A stretch of 64,000 nt of DNA. Origin: Sphingomonas mucosissima. GTDB lineage: Bacteria; Pseudomonadota; Alphaproteobacteria; Sphingomonadales; Sphingomonadaceae. Both the position numbers and the translations under genes were made by a program. Shown here piece after piece: positions 44,794 to 54,323 of this stretch; positions within the stretch are counted from its first letter, which is position 1, and the number at the start of each line of letters is the position of its first letter. The stretch covers positions 1,364,001 to 1,428,000 of the forward strand of contig NZ_NBBJ01000001.1 of assembly GCF_002197665.1 (NCBI RefSeq). The letters run 5' to 3'. The notes under the pieces are model-generated. The model did no database searches, was not told the origin of the DNA, and saw only the letters and a list, made by a program, of their open reading frames with translations.

Positions 44794-45822
44794 TCAGCCC
44801 CCCTTCTTCAAGTGGCGTCGGCCGAGCAGCTCGGCGATCTGAACCGCGTTGAGCGCGGCGCCCTTGCGCAGATTGTCGCTGACGCACCATAGCGACAGGC
44901 CATTCTCCACCGTTGAATCGTCGCGCACGCGGCTGATGAAGGTGGCATAGTCGCCGACGCATTCCACCGGCGTGACGTAGCCGCCGTCTTCCCGCTTATC
45001 GACCAGCATTACACCGGGCGCCTCGCGGAGAATCTTCTGCGCCTCTTCGGCGGAAATCTCGTTCTCGAATTCGATATTGATCGCTTCGGAATGGCCGACG
45101 AAGACGGGCACGCGCACGCACGTGGCGGTGACCTTGATCTTCGGATCGAGGATCTTCTTGGTTTCCACCACCATCTTCCACTCTTCCTTGGTGGAGCCGT
45201 CATCCAGGAAGCTGTCGATGTGCGGGATCACGTTGAAGGCGATCTGCTTGGTGAACTTCGTCGCCACGGCGGGATCGCCGACGAAGATGTTGCGGCTCTG
45301 CTCGAACAGTTCGTCCATGCCCTGCTTGCCGGCACCGGAAACCGACTGATAGGTCGCCACGACCACGCGCTTGATCTTTGCCACGTCATGCAGCGGCTTC
45401 AGCGCCACCACCATCTGCGCGGTGGAGCAATTCGGATTGGCGATGATGTTCCTGGCGCGATAGCCGTCGATCGCCTCCGGGTTCACCTCCGGCACGATCA
45501 GCGGCACGTCCGGATCCATGCGGTACAGCGAGGAATTGTCGATCACCGTGCAGCCTGCGGACGCGAACTTGGGGCCATAGACCTTGGTCGCCTCGCTCCC
45601 GATGGCGAACAGCGCGAAGTCCCAGCCGGCGGGATCGAAATGCTCGATGTTCTGGACCTTCAGCATCCGGCCCGTTTCACCATATTCGATCTGGTCACCG
45701 ACCGAGCGCGACGACGCCAGCACGGCAATCTCATCGGCCGGAAACTCGCGCTCGGCGAGGATGTTGATCATCTCACGCCCGACATTGCCCGTCGCCCCAG
45801 CGACCACCACCCGGTAACCCAT
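44794..45822 (-). CDS. asd: Aspartate-semialdehyde dehydrogenase
   Basis: Asd reduces aspartyl phosphate to aspartate semialdehyde, feeding lysine/diaminopimelate, threonine and methionine synthesis. The 342 residues show the NADP fold VVVAGATGNVGREM, the catalytic Cys in NPNCSTAQMV, the YQSVSGAGKQGMDEL segment and the His-containing VPVFVGHSEAINIEF. ATG 45822 has GAAGGA 7 bp upstream; the in-frame ATG at 45837 overlaps that ribosome site and is rejected. It is transcribed after the S9 peptidase divergence, apparently alone. Confidence 0.96.
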   Translation of the reverse strand: MGYRVVVAGATGNVGREMINILAEREFPADEIAVLASSRSVGDQIEYGETGRMLKVQNIEHFDPAGWDFALFAIGSEATKVYGPKFASAGCTVIDNSSLYRMDPDVPLIVPEVNPEAIDGYRARNIIANPNCSTAQMVVALKPLHDVAKIKRVVVATYQSVSGAGKQGMDELFEQSRNIFVGDPAVATKFTKQIAFNVIPHIDSFLDDGSTKEEWKMVVETKKILDPKIKVTATCVRVPVFVGHSEAINIEFENEISAEEAQKILREAPGVMLVDKREDGGYVTPVECVGDYATFISRVRDDSTVENGLSLWCVSDNLRKGAALNAVQIAELLGRRHLKKGG

Positions 45823-45888
45823 AAACCCGTCCTTCAACTCGTAACCAGGCGCGCCTTACGGCACGCGAAACATTGTGCCAACGAAGCT

Positions 45889-48135
45889 TTACTTCACGCC
45901 ATTTTTCTTCACGTGGCGATCAAGGAAGTCGAGCATCATCGTCCACGGATGGATGTCGCGTACGGCGCCATGCGCCTTCCCGGGATACAGCATCATCTCG
46001 AACGGCTTGTTCGCCGCCTGCATGCGTGCGGCGAAGGCAGTGGTATTGTCGAGGAACACGTTATCGTCCGCCATGCCGTGCATGATCATCAGCGGATCGC
46101 TGATGCGATCAGCGAGCTCGAGCGCGCTTGAGCCTTTGTAGGCGGCGGCGTCACGCGTCGGGTCGCCCATGTACCGCTCGGTGTAATGCGTGTCGTAAAG
46201 CGCCCAATCGGTGACCGGCGCCCCCGAAATGCCGGCGGCGAACACGCCCGGATGCGCTTCCATCATCTTCAGCGTCAGATAGCCGCCATAGGACCAGCCA
46301 TAGATCGCGATCTTCTTCGCATCCACGAAGGGGAGCGACTTCAGATAGGCGGCGCCGGCAAGCTGGTCCTCGACCTCCACCGTGCCCATGGCGTGCCAGA
46401 TGGCGTCCTCGAACGCCTTGCCGCGATTGTTCGAGCCGCGATTGTCGATCTGAAAGACGATCCAGCCCTGCTGCACCAGGAACTGCCGCAGCGGCATGTT
46501 GCCTGGCCAGTCGCGCCACACGTCCTGGCTGCCAGGGCCACCATAATGCATGAAGAACACCGGGTAGCGCTTCCCCTTCTGAAGCGCGGGGGTGATCATC
46601 TGCCAGTGGAGCGGCGTGCCGTCCGGCCCCTTGATCGTGCCGAACTGCGTCGGGCGGTGCGTCGGCAGGAACGGCGCATAGGGGTGATCGCCCGCCACGG
46701 CATTCTCGTTGACCCAGCTGACCCGCTTGCCGCTCGCGTCGGCGAGATAGGTCTGCTTGGGCTGCGACGGACTCGACCGGCTGATGATGAAACGGGTTCC
46801 CGCACCATCCGCGGCAACGCCGCTCAGCGACCAGCCGGCCTCCGTCAGCCGGGTGATCTCGCCCGGACGCGCAAGGTTCATGGCATAAAGGTGCCGCTCA
46901 AGCGGACCGTCGCGATTGGCGGTGAAGACCAGCCGGCCGGTCGCCTCGTCCACAGCGACGAGCGCGTCGACGACCCAGGGCCCCTTGGTCAGTTGCGTCC
47001 AGCTGCCCGCTTTCCAATGATAGAGGTGAGCATAGCCGTCGCGTTCGGACCGCCAGATGAGGCTGCCGTCGCGCAAGGGCCGATATGCGTCAGACAGGTT
47101 GACCCAGCTCCGCTCGCCGGCGCGCTCGGTGAACAGCACGGTCGCCTTGCCGGTCGCCGGATCGACGCGCAGCATGTCGAGCGTACGCTGGTCGCGCGAT
47201 TGCCGCTGCACCAGCAGCGCCGAGCCGTCCGGCAGCCAGTTCATCCGCGCCAGGTAAATGTCACGTTCCGCGCCGAGATCGACCTTGATCCGGCCGGAGC
47301 CGTCCGGCTTCATGATGAACAGATCGACCAGCACGTTCGGGGTGCCCGCCGCGGGATAGCGCTGTTCGTAGATGCTGGTGCCGGTGGCGCCGATCGAGGC
47401 GCGCGTGAACACGCGCACCGGCGCGTCGTCGAAGCGCACGACTGCGATCAGCCGATCGTCGGGGGACCACCAATAGCCCGTCCTACGATGCATTTCCTCC
47501 TGCGCGACGAACTCCGCCTCGCCGAAGTGAACGGTGCCGCCGCCTTCCTTGGTGAGCTGGCGCGCGTCGCCGCCGTTCGCAGGCCGCACCCACAGGTTCT
47601 GGTCGCGCACGAAACTGACATAGCCGCCGCGTGGCGAAACGCCCGGGTTCAGTGCACCCTGCGTGCCCTCCAGCTTGCGCACCGCACCGTCGAGCGTGGC
47701 AACGAACAGCTCGCCATCCACCGGCACCAGAATCGACTTGCCGTCGGGTGCCCAGTCATAATCGAGAATGCCGGTCTTGCCGGTCTTCGAACGGTCGCGC
47801 TCGCGCTGCATCTTTTCCGCTTCGGACAGCTCGGCACCGCTGCCGATCGCGCGCGAATCCACCAGCATCCGCGATTGTCCCGTGCGCGTGTCCATTGCCC
47901 ACAGGTCGAACCGGTTGCGCTCATCGGCACGCGGTCGCACCGAGGTGAGAAGCGTGCCATCAGGTGACAAGCGCAGCGCCTGCGGCTGACCACCGGCGAG
48001 GTCGGGGCTCGCAAACACGCGCTCGAGCGTCAGCTTGGCCGCCGACCTCGTTGTTCCCGCCGCATCTGCTTCAGCCATTGCGGCGCCCGCCCAGATCGCC
48101 ACACCGGCACCGATCGCCGCCATCCATATGCGCAT
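45889..48135 (-). CDS. S9-family prolyl peptidase (DPP IV-like)
   Basis: A 748-residue secreted serine peptidase that removes Xaa-Pro dipeptides. The signal peptide is AAIGAGVAIWAGAAMAEA. A beta-propeller domain (residues about 40-480, repeated LRVDPATGK/VDEATGR-type blades) precedes the alpha/beta hydrolase domain with the catalytic Ser in YGWSYGGYLTLKM (near residue 613), Asp in MHGMADDNVF and His in YPGKAHGAVRD. It lies 66 bp upstream of asd on the same strand, so read-through is possible but a functional link is not evident. Confidence 0.95.
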   Translation of the reverse strand: MRIWMAAIGAGVAIWAGAAMAEADAAGTTRSAAKLTLERVFASPDLAGGQPQALRLSPDGTLLTSVRPRADERNRFDLWAMDTRTGQSRMLVDSRAIGSGAELSEAEKMQRERDRSKTGKTGILDYDWAPDGKSILVPVDGELFVATLDGAVRKLEGTQGALNPGVSPRGGYVSFVRDQNLWVRPANGGDARQLTKEGGGTVHFGEAEFVAQEEMHRRTGYWWSPDDRLIAVVRFDDAPVRVFTRASIGATGTSIYEQRYPAAGTPNVLVDLFIMKPDGSGRIKVDLGAERDIYLARMNWLPDGSALLVQRQSRDQRTLDMLRVDPATGKATVLFTERAGERSWVNLSDAYRPLRDGSLIWRSERDGYAHLYHWKAGSWTQLTKGPWVVDALVAVDEATGRLVFTANRDGPLERHLYAMNLARPGEITRLTEAGWSLSGVAADGAGTRFIISRSSPSQPKQTYLADASGKRVSWVNENAVAGDHPYAPFLPTHRPTQFGTIKGPDGTPLHWQMITPALQKGKRYPVFFMHYGGPGSQDVWRDWPGNMPLRQFLVQQGWIVFQIDNRGSNNRGKAFEDAIWHAMGTVEVEDQLAGAAYLKSLPFVDAKKIAIYGWSYGGYLTLKMMEAHPGVFAAGISGAPVTDWALYDTHYTERYMGDPTRDAAAYKGSSALELADRISDPLMIMHGMADDNVFLDNTTAFAARMQAANKPFEMMLYPGKAHGAVRDIHPWTMMLDFLDRHVKKNGVK

Positions 48136-48292
48136 TCACTCTTCCCAACTGCTTGCCCCATCCGGTTAGCCCGGTAACTCCGCGAGCGCAAAAGCCGACA
48201 CGCGATCGCTTCATCGGCTTTCACACCGCGCTTCGGCGGCATCGACGCGGCGACGCTCGACTTTCCGGGCGAGGCAGGCCTAGGTTCGCGCG

Positions 48293-49330
48293 ATGCGTTT
48301 GAACAAGCATGTCGAAGAGCTTCACCTGCGGCGCCGCAGTGCGCTGTCGGACTGGGCTAGCCTTGCGCTGCGCATCGGATTGGCGCTGACGCTGATCGGC
48401 ATCGCGCTCGGCGGGCACTGGCTCGGCCGCGACGGGCTGCGGGACAATATCGACGGCTCGATCAATTTCGTCGACATCATGTATTTCACCATGATCACCG
48501 TCACGACAGTGGGCTTCGGTGACATCGTTCCGGTGACTCAAGGCGCACGGCTGTTCGACACCTTTGTGGTGACGCCGATCCGCCTTTTCGTCTGGTTGAT
48601 CTTCTTGGGGACGGCTTATGATTTCCTGTTGCGACGCGTCTGGCAGCGGTGGCGCATGCGGGTGATCCAGCGCCAATTGGCCGACCATGTGGTCATCGCT
48701 GGGTATGGCACCAGCGGCACCGAGGCACTGCGCGAGTTGATCCGCAGGGGGGTTGATCCCGGCAGCATCGTCGTCATCGATCGCAATCAGGAAGCGCTGG
48801 CCCATGCCGAGGGATGCGGGGCGGTTGTTCTGGATGCCGATGCGACGCGCGACGCGACGCTCAAGACTGCCCGCATCGAGCGGGCGGCAACGCTGATGGT
48901 CGCCGCCGGGCGAGACGATACCACCATCCTGATCGTGCTGACCGCCCGTCGCCTGTCACGTGAGGTCCGCATCAGTGCCGTTATCCGCTCCGACGACAAT
49001 GAGCCGCTCGCGCGCCAAGCGGGCGCGGACGTCGTGATCAATCCAGCAAGCTTTGCGGGTCTGCTGCTGGCAGGATCGACCTCCGGGCCGCATGTCTCGG
49101 AATATCTGACCGATCTCGCGGCGGTTCATGGCCGGGTCGCGCTGCACGAACGCGATGCGACCGCGCAGGACGTGGGCCGGCCGCTCACGGGCCTCGCCAC
49201 CGGGCTGGGCGTCCGGATGTTCCGAGCTGGCCGCTGCATCGGCTTCGACCAGCCGGAGGCGGCTAGCGTCGAGATCGGTGATCGTATCGTGGAAATCGTG
49301 CGCGGCAATACGGATGCCAGCAAGGTCTGA
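48293..49330 (+). CDS. Two-helix potassium channel with TrkA-N (RCK) domain
   Basis: A 345-residue Kch/MthK-like channel subunit. The first helix is about residues 21-42, the pore loop carries the selectivity filter TTVGFGDIVP, the second helix is about 90-112, and the cytoplasmic RCK domain begins VVIAGYGTSGTEALREL with the nucleotide-binding GYGTSG. A second RCK-C-like part closes the protein. It should conduct K+ with gating by ligand or nucleotide. It is divergent from the S9 peptidase and convergent with rplS. Confidence 0.93.
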   Translation: MRLNKHVEELHLRRRSALSDWASLALRIGLALTLIGIALGGHWLGRDGLRDNIDGSINFVDIMYFTMITVTTVGFGDIVPVTQGARLFDTFVVTPIRLFVWLIFLGTAYDFLLRRVWQRWRMRVIQRQLADHVVIAGYGTSGTEALRELIRRGVDPGSIVVIDRNQEALAHAEGCGAVVLDADATRDATLKTARIERAATLMVAAGRDDTTILIVLTARRLSREVRISAVIRSDDNEPLARQAGADVVINPASFAGLLLAGSTSGPHVSEYLTDLAAVHGRVALHERDATAQDVGRPLTGLATGLGVRMFRAGRCIGFDQPEAASVEIGDRIVEIVRGNTDASKV

Positions 49331-49402
49331 TTGACGGGTCAGCGCGGTCGCCGTGGCGTTCAAGGATATCACGGCGGACAGTCTGGCGCGGGACGCATGA
49401 AA

Positions 49403-49434
49403 AAAGGCGCCGGTGGGAAGCCACCGACGCCTTT
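49403..49434 (-). terminator. Rho-independent terminator of rplS
   Basis: A 14-bp stem with one mismatch (49403-49416 with 49421-49434, loop GAAG); on the minus strand the stem runs into a U-rich tract (complement of the A-run before 49403), 21 bases after the rplS stop. It also faces the convergent K+ channel gene. Confidence 0.88.
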
Positions 49435-49455
49435 CTTTCCGATCGCGCGCGCGGA

Positions 49456-49845
49456 TTACTCGGCGGCTTCGGCCTTGGCCGGACGGTTGTCGCGGCGCTC
49501 GGCGATACGCGCCGACTTGCCGGTACGACCACGCAGGTAATAGAGCTTCGCACGACGCACGGCGCCCTTGCGGACGACCTCGATCGAATCGACGTTGGGC
49601 GAGTACAGCGGGAACACGCGCTCCACGCCCTCGCCGAACGAGATCTTGCGCACGGTGAACGACGAGCCCATGCCCTTGTTCGAACGCGCGATGCACACGC
49701 CTTCGTAGTTCTGGACGCGGGTACGCTCACCCTCGACGACTTTCACACCAACCTTGAGCGTGTCACCCGGGCGGAATTCCGGGAGCTTCTTGTTCGCGGT
49801 CAGCTTGGCAATCTGCTCGGCTTCGAGCTGCTGGATCAGGTTCAT
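49456..49845 (-). CDS. rplS: 50S ribosomal protein L19
   Basis: L19 sits at the 30S-50S interface. The 129 residues begin [15 protein letters not shown] and contain [33 protein letters not shown] and [19 protein letters not shown]; the C-terminus has a short extra Ala/Glu tail ([13 protein letters not shown]). The ATG at 49845 follows the trmD stop by four bases. It is the last gene of the cluster, with a strong terminator after it. Confidence 0.98.
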   Translation of the reverse strand: MNLIQQLEAEQIAKLTANKKLPEFRPGDTLKVGVKVVEGERTRVQNYEGVCIARSNKGMGSSFTVRKISFGEGVERVFPLYSPNVDSIEVVRKGAVRRAKLYYLRGRTGKSARIAERRDNRPAKAEAAE

Positions 49846-49849
49846 AACT

Positions 49850-50575
49850 TCATTCCTGTTCGTCGCTGCGCGCCAGAGGGCGGTTGACCCGAGCGCCGTT
49901 GTGACGCTCCCACAGGTCCGGCCGCCGTAGCCGTGTATCTTCCTCCGCCCGGCGCTGGCGCCAAGCGGCGATTTTCGCATGATCCCCCGATCGCAGCACT
50001 TCAGGGATCGTGCGCCCTTCCCATTCCTGAGGTCGGGTATAATGCGGATATTCCAGGAGGCCGCTTTCGTGGCTTTCCTCGACTCCACTGGAAGCCGCGC
50101 CCATTACGCCCGGAAGCAGCCGGACGCAAGCGTCAAGGACCACCAGCGCCGCCGTCTCGCCGCCGGAGAGGACGTAATCCCCGATCGAGACTTCCTCGAT
50201 GTCGCGGCCCTCGAACAGTCGCTCGTCAAAACCTTCGAAGCGGCCGCACAGGATGATGGCGCCGGGGCCCGCCGCAAGTTGCCGAACGCGCGCCTGGCTT
50301 AGCGGCTTGCCTCGCGGCGTCATCGCCAGCACCGGGCGGCCCTGCGCCTGTGCGTCGAGCGCCGCGGCGAGAATGTCGACGCGCAACACCATGCCGGCGC
50401 CGCCGCCTGCGGGCGTATCGTCCACCGTGCGGTGCCGATCGGTGGCGAAGTCGCGAATGTTGACGGCGTCGAGCGACCAGCGCCCCTCGGCCAGCGCCCG
50501 TCCGGCGATGGCATGGCCGAGCGGCCCCGGGAACATCTCGGGGTATAGCGTAAGGATGGTGGCAGCAAAGGTCAC
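49850..50575 (-). CDS. trmD: tRNA (guanine-37-N1)-methyltransferase TrmD (GTG start)
   Basis: TrmD makes m1G37, which prevents +1 frameshifting. Reading from GTG 50575 gives 241 residues ([16 protein letters not shown]). The trefoil-knot SAM site is visible as [11 protein letters not shown] and [18 protein letters not shown], with [19 protein letters not shown] downstream. The GTG overlaps the TGA of the serine hydrolase gene (GTGA), so trmD translation is coupled to that unrelated gene instead of to rimM, which normally precedes it. Longer frames lie inside the upstream gene. Confidence 0.96.
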   Translation of the reverse strand: MTFAATILTLYPEMFPGPLGHAIAGRALAEGRWSLDAVNIRDFATDRHRTVDDTPAGGGAGMVLRVDILAAALDAQAQGRPVLAMTPRGKPLSQARVRQLAAGPGAIILCGRFEGFDERLFEGRDIEEVSIGDYVLSGGETAALVVLDACVRLLPGVMGAASSGVEESHESGLLEYPHYTRPQEWEGRTIPEVLRSGDHAKIAAWRQRRAEEDTRLRRPDLWERHNGARVNRPLARSDEQE

Positions 50576-52101
50576 GGGTTGGCGGCGGTAAAGCTCAACA
50601 CCTGAAGGCTCAAGGCCGGCGTTGGCGCACGCTGCACGCGGCCGGCGACGGCGCCGGACGTGCACGTCCAGCGGAAACGACCTTCCATCGTCGAAACGGG
50701 CGTGATCGGTGCGCCCGTCTGGCACGTGCCGACCTGCTTCTTCAGGTCGACGATGTCCTTGCGGCGACGGGCCAGATCACGGTCAAGCACCACGTTGTTC
50801 GCCAGGGGGGCGCGGCCGGGATCGCCGCGCATCCAGACGTCGCGCGCAATGTCATAGGCGCGCGCCAGCTCCGGCGACACCGGCAGCTCGCGCTCGTTCG
50901 CCAGGCCCGCCTGCCGCAGCGCGTATAGCGCTTCCGACACCGGCTTGCCCGGCCCCGCATAAGTCCGGTTGGCGAAGGCGAACACCCCGACGCCGGCGTC
51001 GGGCAGCATCATCACGATCGAGCCATAGCCGGGGTAGCCGCCGCTGTGCGTGACGATCCGGCCCACGTCACAGTCGTTCACCACGGACCAGCCCATCGCA
51101 TAAGCTGTCGCCACGCGGCACATCTGCCCCGACGCGCTCGGCCGCTCCGCCGTGCTGACGTAGTTCGAACCCTCCACGATCTCGCGGACGGTGGCGCGCT
51201 TTACCGGGCCAGCCTCGGTATCGTCGCGCGCCGGCCAGCCGGAGAGCAGAAACGCGATCCAGCGCCAGTAATCATTGGCGCTGGTCTGCACGCCCCCCAT
51301 CGCGCCGAACGCGCCATCCGCCATGTCCGGCTCGCGCCTCCAGGCGTTGTCCTGCCAGCGATAGCCGAGCGCCCGCATCTCCTGCGCGCCATTCAGCACG
51401 TCGTAGCCGGTCGTTGCCATGCCGAGCGGCGCCATGATCTCGCGGCGGATATAATCCTGGTACCGCACGCCGGAGACATTGTGGACGATGCGGCCGAGCA
51501 TGGCATAGCCGAGGTTGGAATATTCCATGCGGAGCCCCGGCGCCTGGGCAAAGGGCACACCGGCCTTCAGCATGGCGGTGAACGCCGGCTCCGACAGCGA
51601 CTGCTGCCGATCGCCCCACGGATTGTCCTCCACGAAACCGGCCGTGTGGTGGATCAGATCCTCCACGCGGATGCGGCGGCTGTCAGCGCTCGGGTACTTC
51701 CAGCCGCGGATTTCGGGGATGTAGCGCTCGGCGGGAGCATCGAGCGACAGCCGCCCTTCATCGCGCAGCTTCAGGATCGCCATGGCCGTGAACGCCTTGG
51801 ACATGGACGCGATGCGAAACAGGCTGTCCGGCGTCACTGGCCGCTTGGTGGCGACGTCCTGCACGCCGAGGCCACGGACGAGCACCAGCCGTCCGTCCTT
51901 GACCACACCGTAAACGAGACCCGGTACATGCGCCTGCTTCATCCATGTGTCGAAGATGCCGGTAAGTTGGGGCTCGATCGCCTCGACCCCGGGCGTGCTT
52001 GGCGCAGCAGCGGGGACGGGGGCGGATGCCGGCGCTGCCGTTTGCGCCAAAGCGGCAGGGGACGAGGCAAGCAGCAGGGCAGCCGATAACGCGCGGATCA
52101 T
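50572..52101 (-). CDS. Secreted class C beta-lactamase-like serine hydrolase
   Basis: A 509-residue protein with a signal peptide ([20 protein letters not shown]) and an Ala/Pro-rich linker. The serine hydrolase domain has SxxK as SMSK (IASMSKAFT), YxN as YSN ([12 protein letters not shown]) and a late HSGG motif, so all catalytic elements are intact. A C-terminal part of about 130 residues follows, of unclear fold. It could be an esterase, D-amino peptidase or peptidoglycan-active enzyme. The ATG at 52101 has GGGGG 6 bp upstream; the ATG at 52107 is too close to it. It lies between rimM and trmD. Confidence 0.9.
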   Translation of the reverse strand: MIRALSAALLLASSPAALAQTAAPASAPVPAAAPSTPGVEAIEPQLTGIFDTWMKQAHVPGLVYGVVKDGRLVLVRGLGVQDVATKRPVTPDSLFRIASMSKAFTAMAILKLRDEGRLSLDAPAERYIPEIRGWKYPSADSRRIRVEDLIHHTAGFVEDNPWGDRQQSLSEPAFTAMLKAGVPFAQAPGLRMEYSNLGYAMLGRIVHNVSGVRYQDYIRREIMAPLGMATTGYDVLNGAQEMRALGYRWQDNAWRREPDMADGAFGAMGGVQTSANDYWRWIAFLLSGWPARDDTEAGPVKRATVREIVEGSNYVSTAERPSASGQMCRVATAYAMGWSVVNDCDVGRIVTHSGGYPGYGSIVMMLPDAGVGVFAFANRTYAGPGKPVSEALYALRQAGLANERELPVSPELARAYDIARDVWMRGDPGRAPLANNVVLDRDLARRRKDIVDLKKQVGTCQTGAPITPVSTMEGRFRWTCTSGAVAGRVQRAPTPALSLQVLSFTAANP

Positions 52102-52248
52102 GATCATCCCCCGGAAGGTCGTAAGCAGTGGCCCAGCGTTACCGCCCGCCCTGCCCCGGTCAATCGTGACTGAGCGCAGCCGCCAAACCAATTGCTGCAC
52201 CCCGTTGCATCGAGGGAACCACCCGCCTCCTGGATCGCTCCCGTCGCC

Positions 52249-53154
52249 ATGCACGATTGCGTTATCATCGGGGGTGGTCCGGCCGGGCTGACGGCGGCCA
52301 TCTACCTTGCCCGTTTCCACCTCGACATTGCCGTGTTCGACAATGGATCGAGCCGTGCGGCGTCGATCCCCTGCACGCATAACCACGCCGGCTACCCCGG
52401 CGGGATCAGCGGCCCGGATTTGCTCGGGCGCATGAGCGAACAGGCAGCGTCCTTTGGTGTCCGCACTCATCGGGCGACGGTCACCGCGATCGAGCCGACG
52501 GGCGACGACTTCGTGATCCGCACGTCCGACACACAAGTCGAGGCGCGCACCGTTCTGCTCGCCACCGGCGTGGTGAACAATCGTCCGGACATGGATGATG
52601 CGTTGCATGACCGCGCGCTCAGCGAGGGGCTGCTACGATACTGCCCCATCTGCGATGGCTACGAAGTGACGGACAAGCGCGTCGGCGTGATCGGCACCGG
52701 CAGCCACGGCATGCGAGAGGCATTGTTCCTGTGCGGTTATTCCCGCGACATCACGCTGATCGCGCCTGATGCTGCGCATATGCTGGACGAGGAATGCGCC
52801 GCGGCGCTCGATCGTGCCGGCATATCCCGGGTTGATGGCCCGTGCGGTGGCTATGCCATAGAACAAGACCAGTTCGCCCTGGACACGGCAGCGGGTAGAT
52901 TGTCATTCGACAGCGTCTATCCCGCGCTTGGCTCGCAGATCCGCTCCGAGCTCGCCCTTGCAGCCGGTGCGCGAGGCACCGACGACGGATGCATCGTGAC
53001 GGACGAACATCAGCGCACCACCCTGCCGGGCTTGTACGCGGCAGGCGACGTGGTGAAGGGATTGGATCAGATCAGCCACGCAATGGGCCAGGCCGGCGTC
53101 GCCGCCACGACGATCCGCAACGAACTAAGCGAACGACACCCGATCCGGCGATAA
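52249..53154 (+). CDS. Thioredoxin-reductase-like FAD/NAD(P) oxidoreductase
   Basis: A 301-residue flavoprotein. FAD motif VIIGGGPAGLTAAIYLAR (residues 5-22), redox CxxC as YCPICDGYEV (C132 and C135), NAD(P) loop VIGTGSHGMREA and the C-terminal FAD segment LYAAGDVVKGLDQISHAMGQ. It is like thioredoxin reductase but shorter and with a diverged second glycine motif, as in the bacillithiol- or ferredoxin-type relatives; the partner is unknown. It is oriented against the surrounding ffh-rplS cluster and divergent from the serine hydrolase. The start at 52249 is set by the FAD motif. Confidence 0.9.
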   Translation: MHDCVIIGGGPAGLTAAIYLARFHLDIAVFDNGSSRAASIPCTHNHAGYPGGISGPDLLGRMSEQAASFGVRTHRATVTAIEPTGDDFVIRTSDTQVEARTVLLATGVVNNRPDMDDALHDRALSEGLLRYCPICDGYEVTDKRVGVIGTGSHGMREALFLCGYSRDITLIAPDAAHMLDEECAAALDRAGISRVDGPCGGYAIEQDQFALDTAAGRLSFDSVYPALGSQIRSELALAAGARGTDDGCIVTDEHQRTTLPGLYAAGDVVKGLDQISHAMGQAGVAATTIRNELSERHPIRR

Positions 53155-53223
53155 GCGCCGGACGAGGCGAGGACCGGCGCCACAGTCCGTTGCCGCGCCC
53201 GTCTCCGCGGCACCCACCGATGA

Positions 53224-53718
53224 TCAATCAGCGGCGAATGCCGCCGCCACCACGATCCCCTCGCCGCTCCATTCCGGCACCGCGTGTTCGTTCATCGGAA
53301 CCATGAAGCGTTTGCCGGTCGGCCGCTCGATCTCGATCACGTCACCGGCGCCGAAATTCTCGACGGCGACAACGTACCCGATTGGCTCGCCCGCGTCTGA
53401 TGTAGCCGGCAAGCCGATCAGATCGGCATGGTAATATTCGCCCTCCTCCAGCGGAGGCAGCGCCGACCGTGGCACCGTCAACTGCATGCCACGCAAAGCC
53501 TCTGCGGCGGTGCGATCCGGCACTTCGGCGAAGCGGGCGATGTTGCCGCGCAGCGATCGCAGGGTCAGCGCGCCCTCGTTGAACGAGGTGAACGCACCAA
53601 CATCGTCGGCGAAGAGCTTCAGCTTCACTTCGCCGCCGATACCATGCGGGCCCGTGACCGCGGCCAGGACGATCGTCGGCTCACCCGTCGGGCGAGCCTT
53701 CGTCGCCGGCGGGTGCAT
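53224..53718 (-). CDS. rimM: Ribosome maturation factor RimM
   Basis: RimM binds S19 and helps mature the 30S head. Visible are VTGPHGIGGEVKLKLFADD (N-terminal barrel), AEALRGMQLTVPRSALP, EGEYYHADLIGLP and the PRC-barrel end IEIERPTGKRFMVPMNEHAVPEW. I chose ATG 53718 (164 residues) because GAAGGG sits 7 bp upstream; the ATG at 53787 would add 23 Pro/Lys-rich residues. It follows rpsP on the same strand. Downstream, where trmD is expected, are two unrelated genes. Confidence 0.93.
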   Translation of the reverse strand: MHPPATKARPTGEPTIVLAAVTGPHGIGGEVKLKLFADDVGAFTSFNEGALTLRSLRGNIARFAEVPDRTAAEALRGMQLTVPRSALPPLEEGEYYHADLIGLPATSDAGEPIGYVVAVENFGAGDVIEIERPTGKRFMVPMNEHAVPEWSGEGIVVAAAFAAD

Positions 53719-53866
53719 CGTCGCGCCCTTCGGCGGGATCGGGGGCGGAGACCCCTTCGTTGCTGGCGACTTTTTGGTCGTCATCATTCGCAGTCCGGGG
53801 ATCAGGATCGGGATTCATGGCGAGTTCCTTTCAACAGAAGGAACGCGCCATGATCCGATCGGATGC

Positions 53867-54280
53867 TTATTCTGCGCTTGCCTCGGCAGCTTCGGTCTCG
53901 CCCGAACCTGTGTTCGCTGCTTCGGCTGCAGCCTCCTGCTCTGCCTTCAGCTTCTCCGCCCGCTCCTCGGCGCGCTCCTTTGCCTTCTCGCCCGGCTCGG
54001 CCTTCTTGGGGTTGCTGCGGGCTGCACGCTCGCGAACACCGGCAAGGTCAAGGAAGCGCGCGACGCGGTCGGTCGGCTGCGCGCCGTTGCTCAGCCAGTG
54101 CTTGGCGCGCTCAGCGTCGAGCACGATGCGCTTCTCGTCGTCCTTGGCGAGCAGCGGATTGTAGTTACCGATCTTCTCGATGAAACGACCATCGCGCGGG
54201 CTGCGCGCATCGGCAACGACGATGCGGTAATAAGGACGCTTCTTCGAACCGCCACGCGACAGGCGAATGCTCAGTGCCAT
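53867..54280 (-). CDS. rpsP: 30S ribosomal protein S16 with long acidic/basic tail
   Basis: S16 is a 30S assembly protein. The core (residues 1-80) has the family start [20 protein letters not shown], the [15 protein letters not shown] segment and [20 protein letters not shown]. The protein is 137 residues, against about 80-90 in E. coli: a tail of about 50 residues is rich in Ala, Glu and Lys ([18 protein letters not shown]), probably a charged helix. Tails of this kind are common in alphaproteobacteria. It lies between ffh and rimM. Confidence 0.97.
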   Translation of the reverse strand: MALSIRLSRGGSKKRPYYRIVVADARSPRDGRFIEKIGNYNPLLAKDDEKRIVLDAERAKHWLSNGAQPTDRVARFLDLAGVRERAARSNPKKAEPGEKAKERAEERAEKLKAEQEAAAEAANTGSGETEAAEASAE

Positions 54281-54323
54281 TGTAGTCTCTTCCTTCTACG
54301 TATCTGAAAAGTGTTTGAAAAAC

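Noticed and set aside
46186..47967. A 593-residue open frame opposite the S9 peptidase, and similar ones opposite purF, ahcY, the M2 peptidase and emrB
   Set aside because: All are shadows of genes with clear catalytic motifs; none has a domain, signal or ribosome site.
50576..50725. Longer TrmD N-terminus to 50725
   Set aside because: It lies inside the upstream hydrolase gene and encodes Arg-rich sequence; the GTG at 50575 gives the standard TrmD start.
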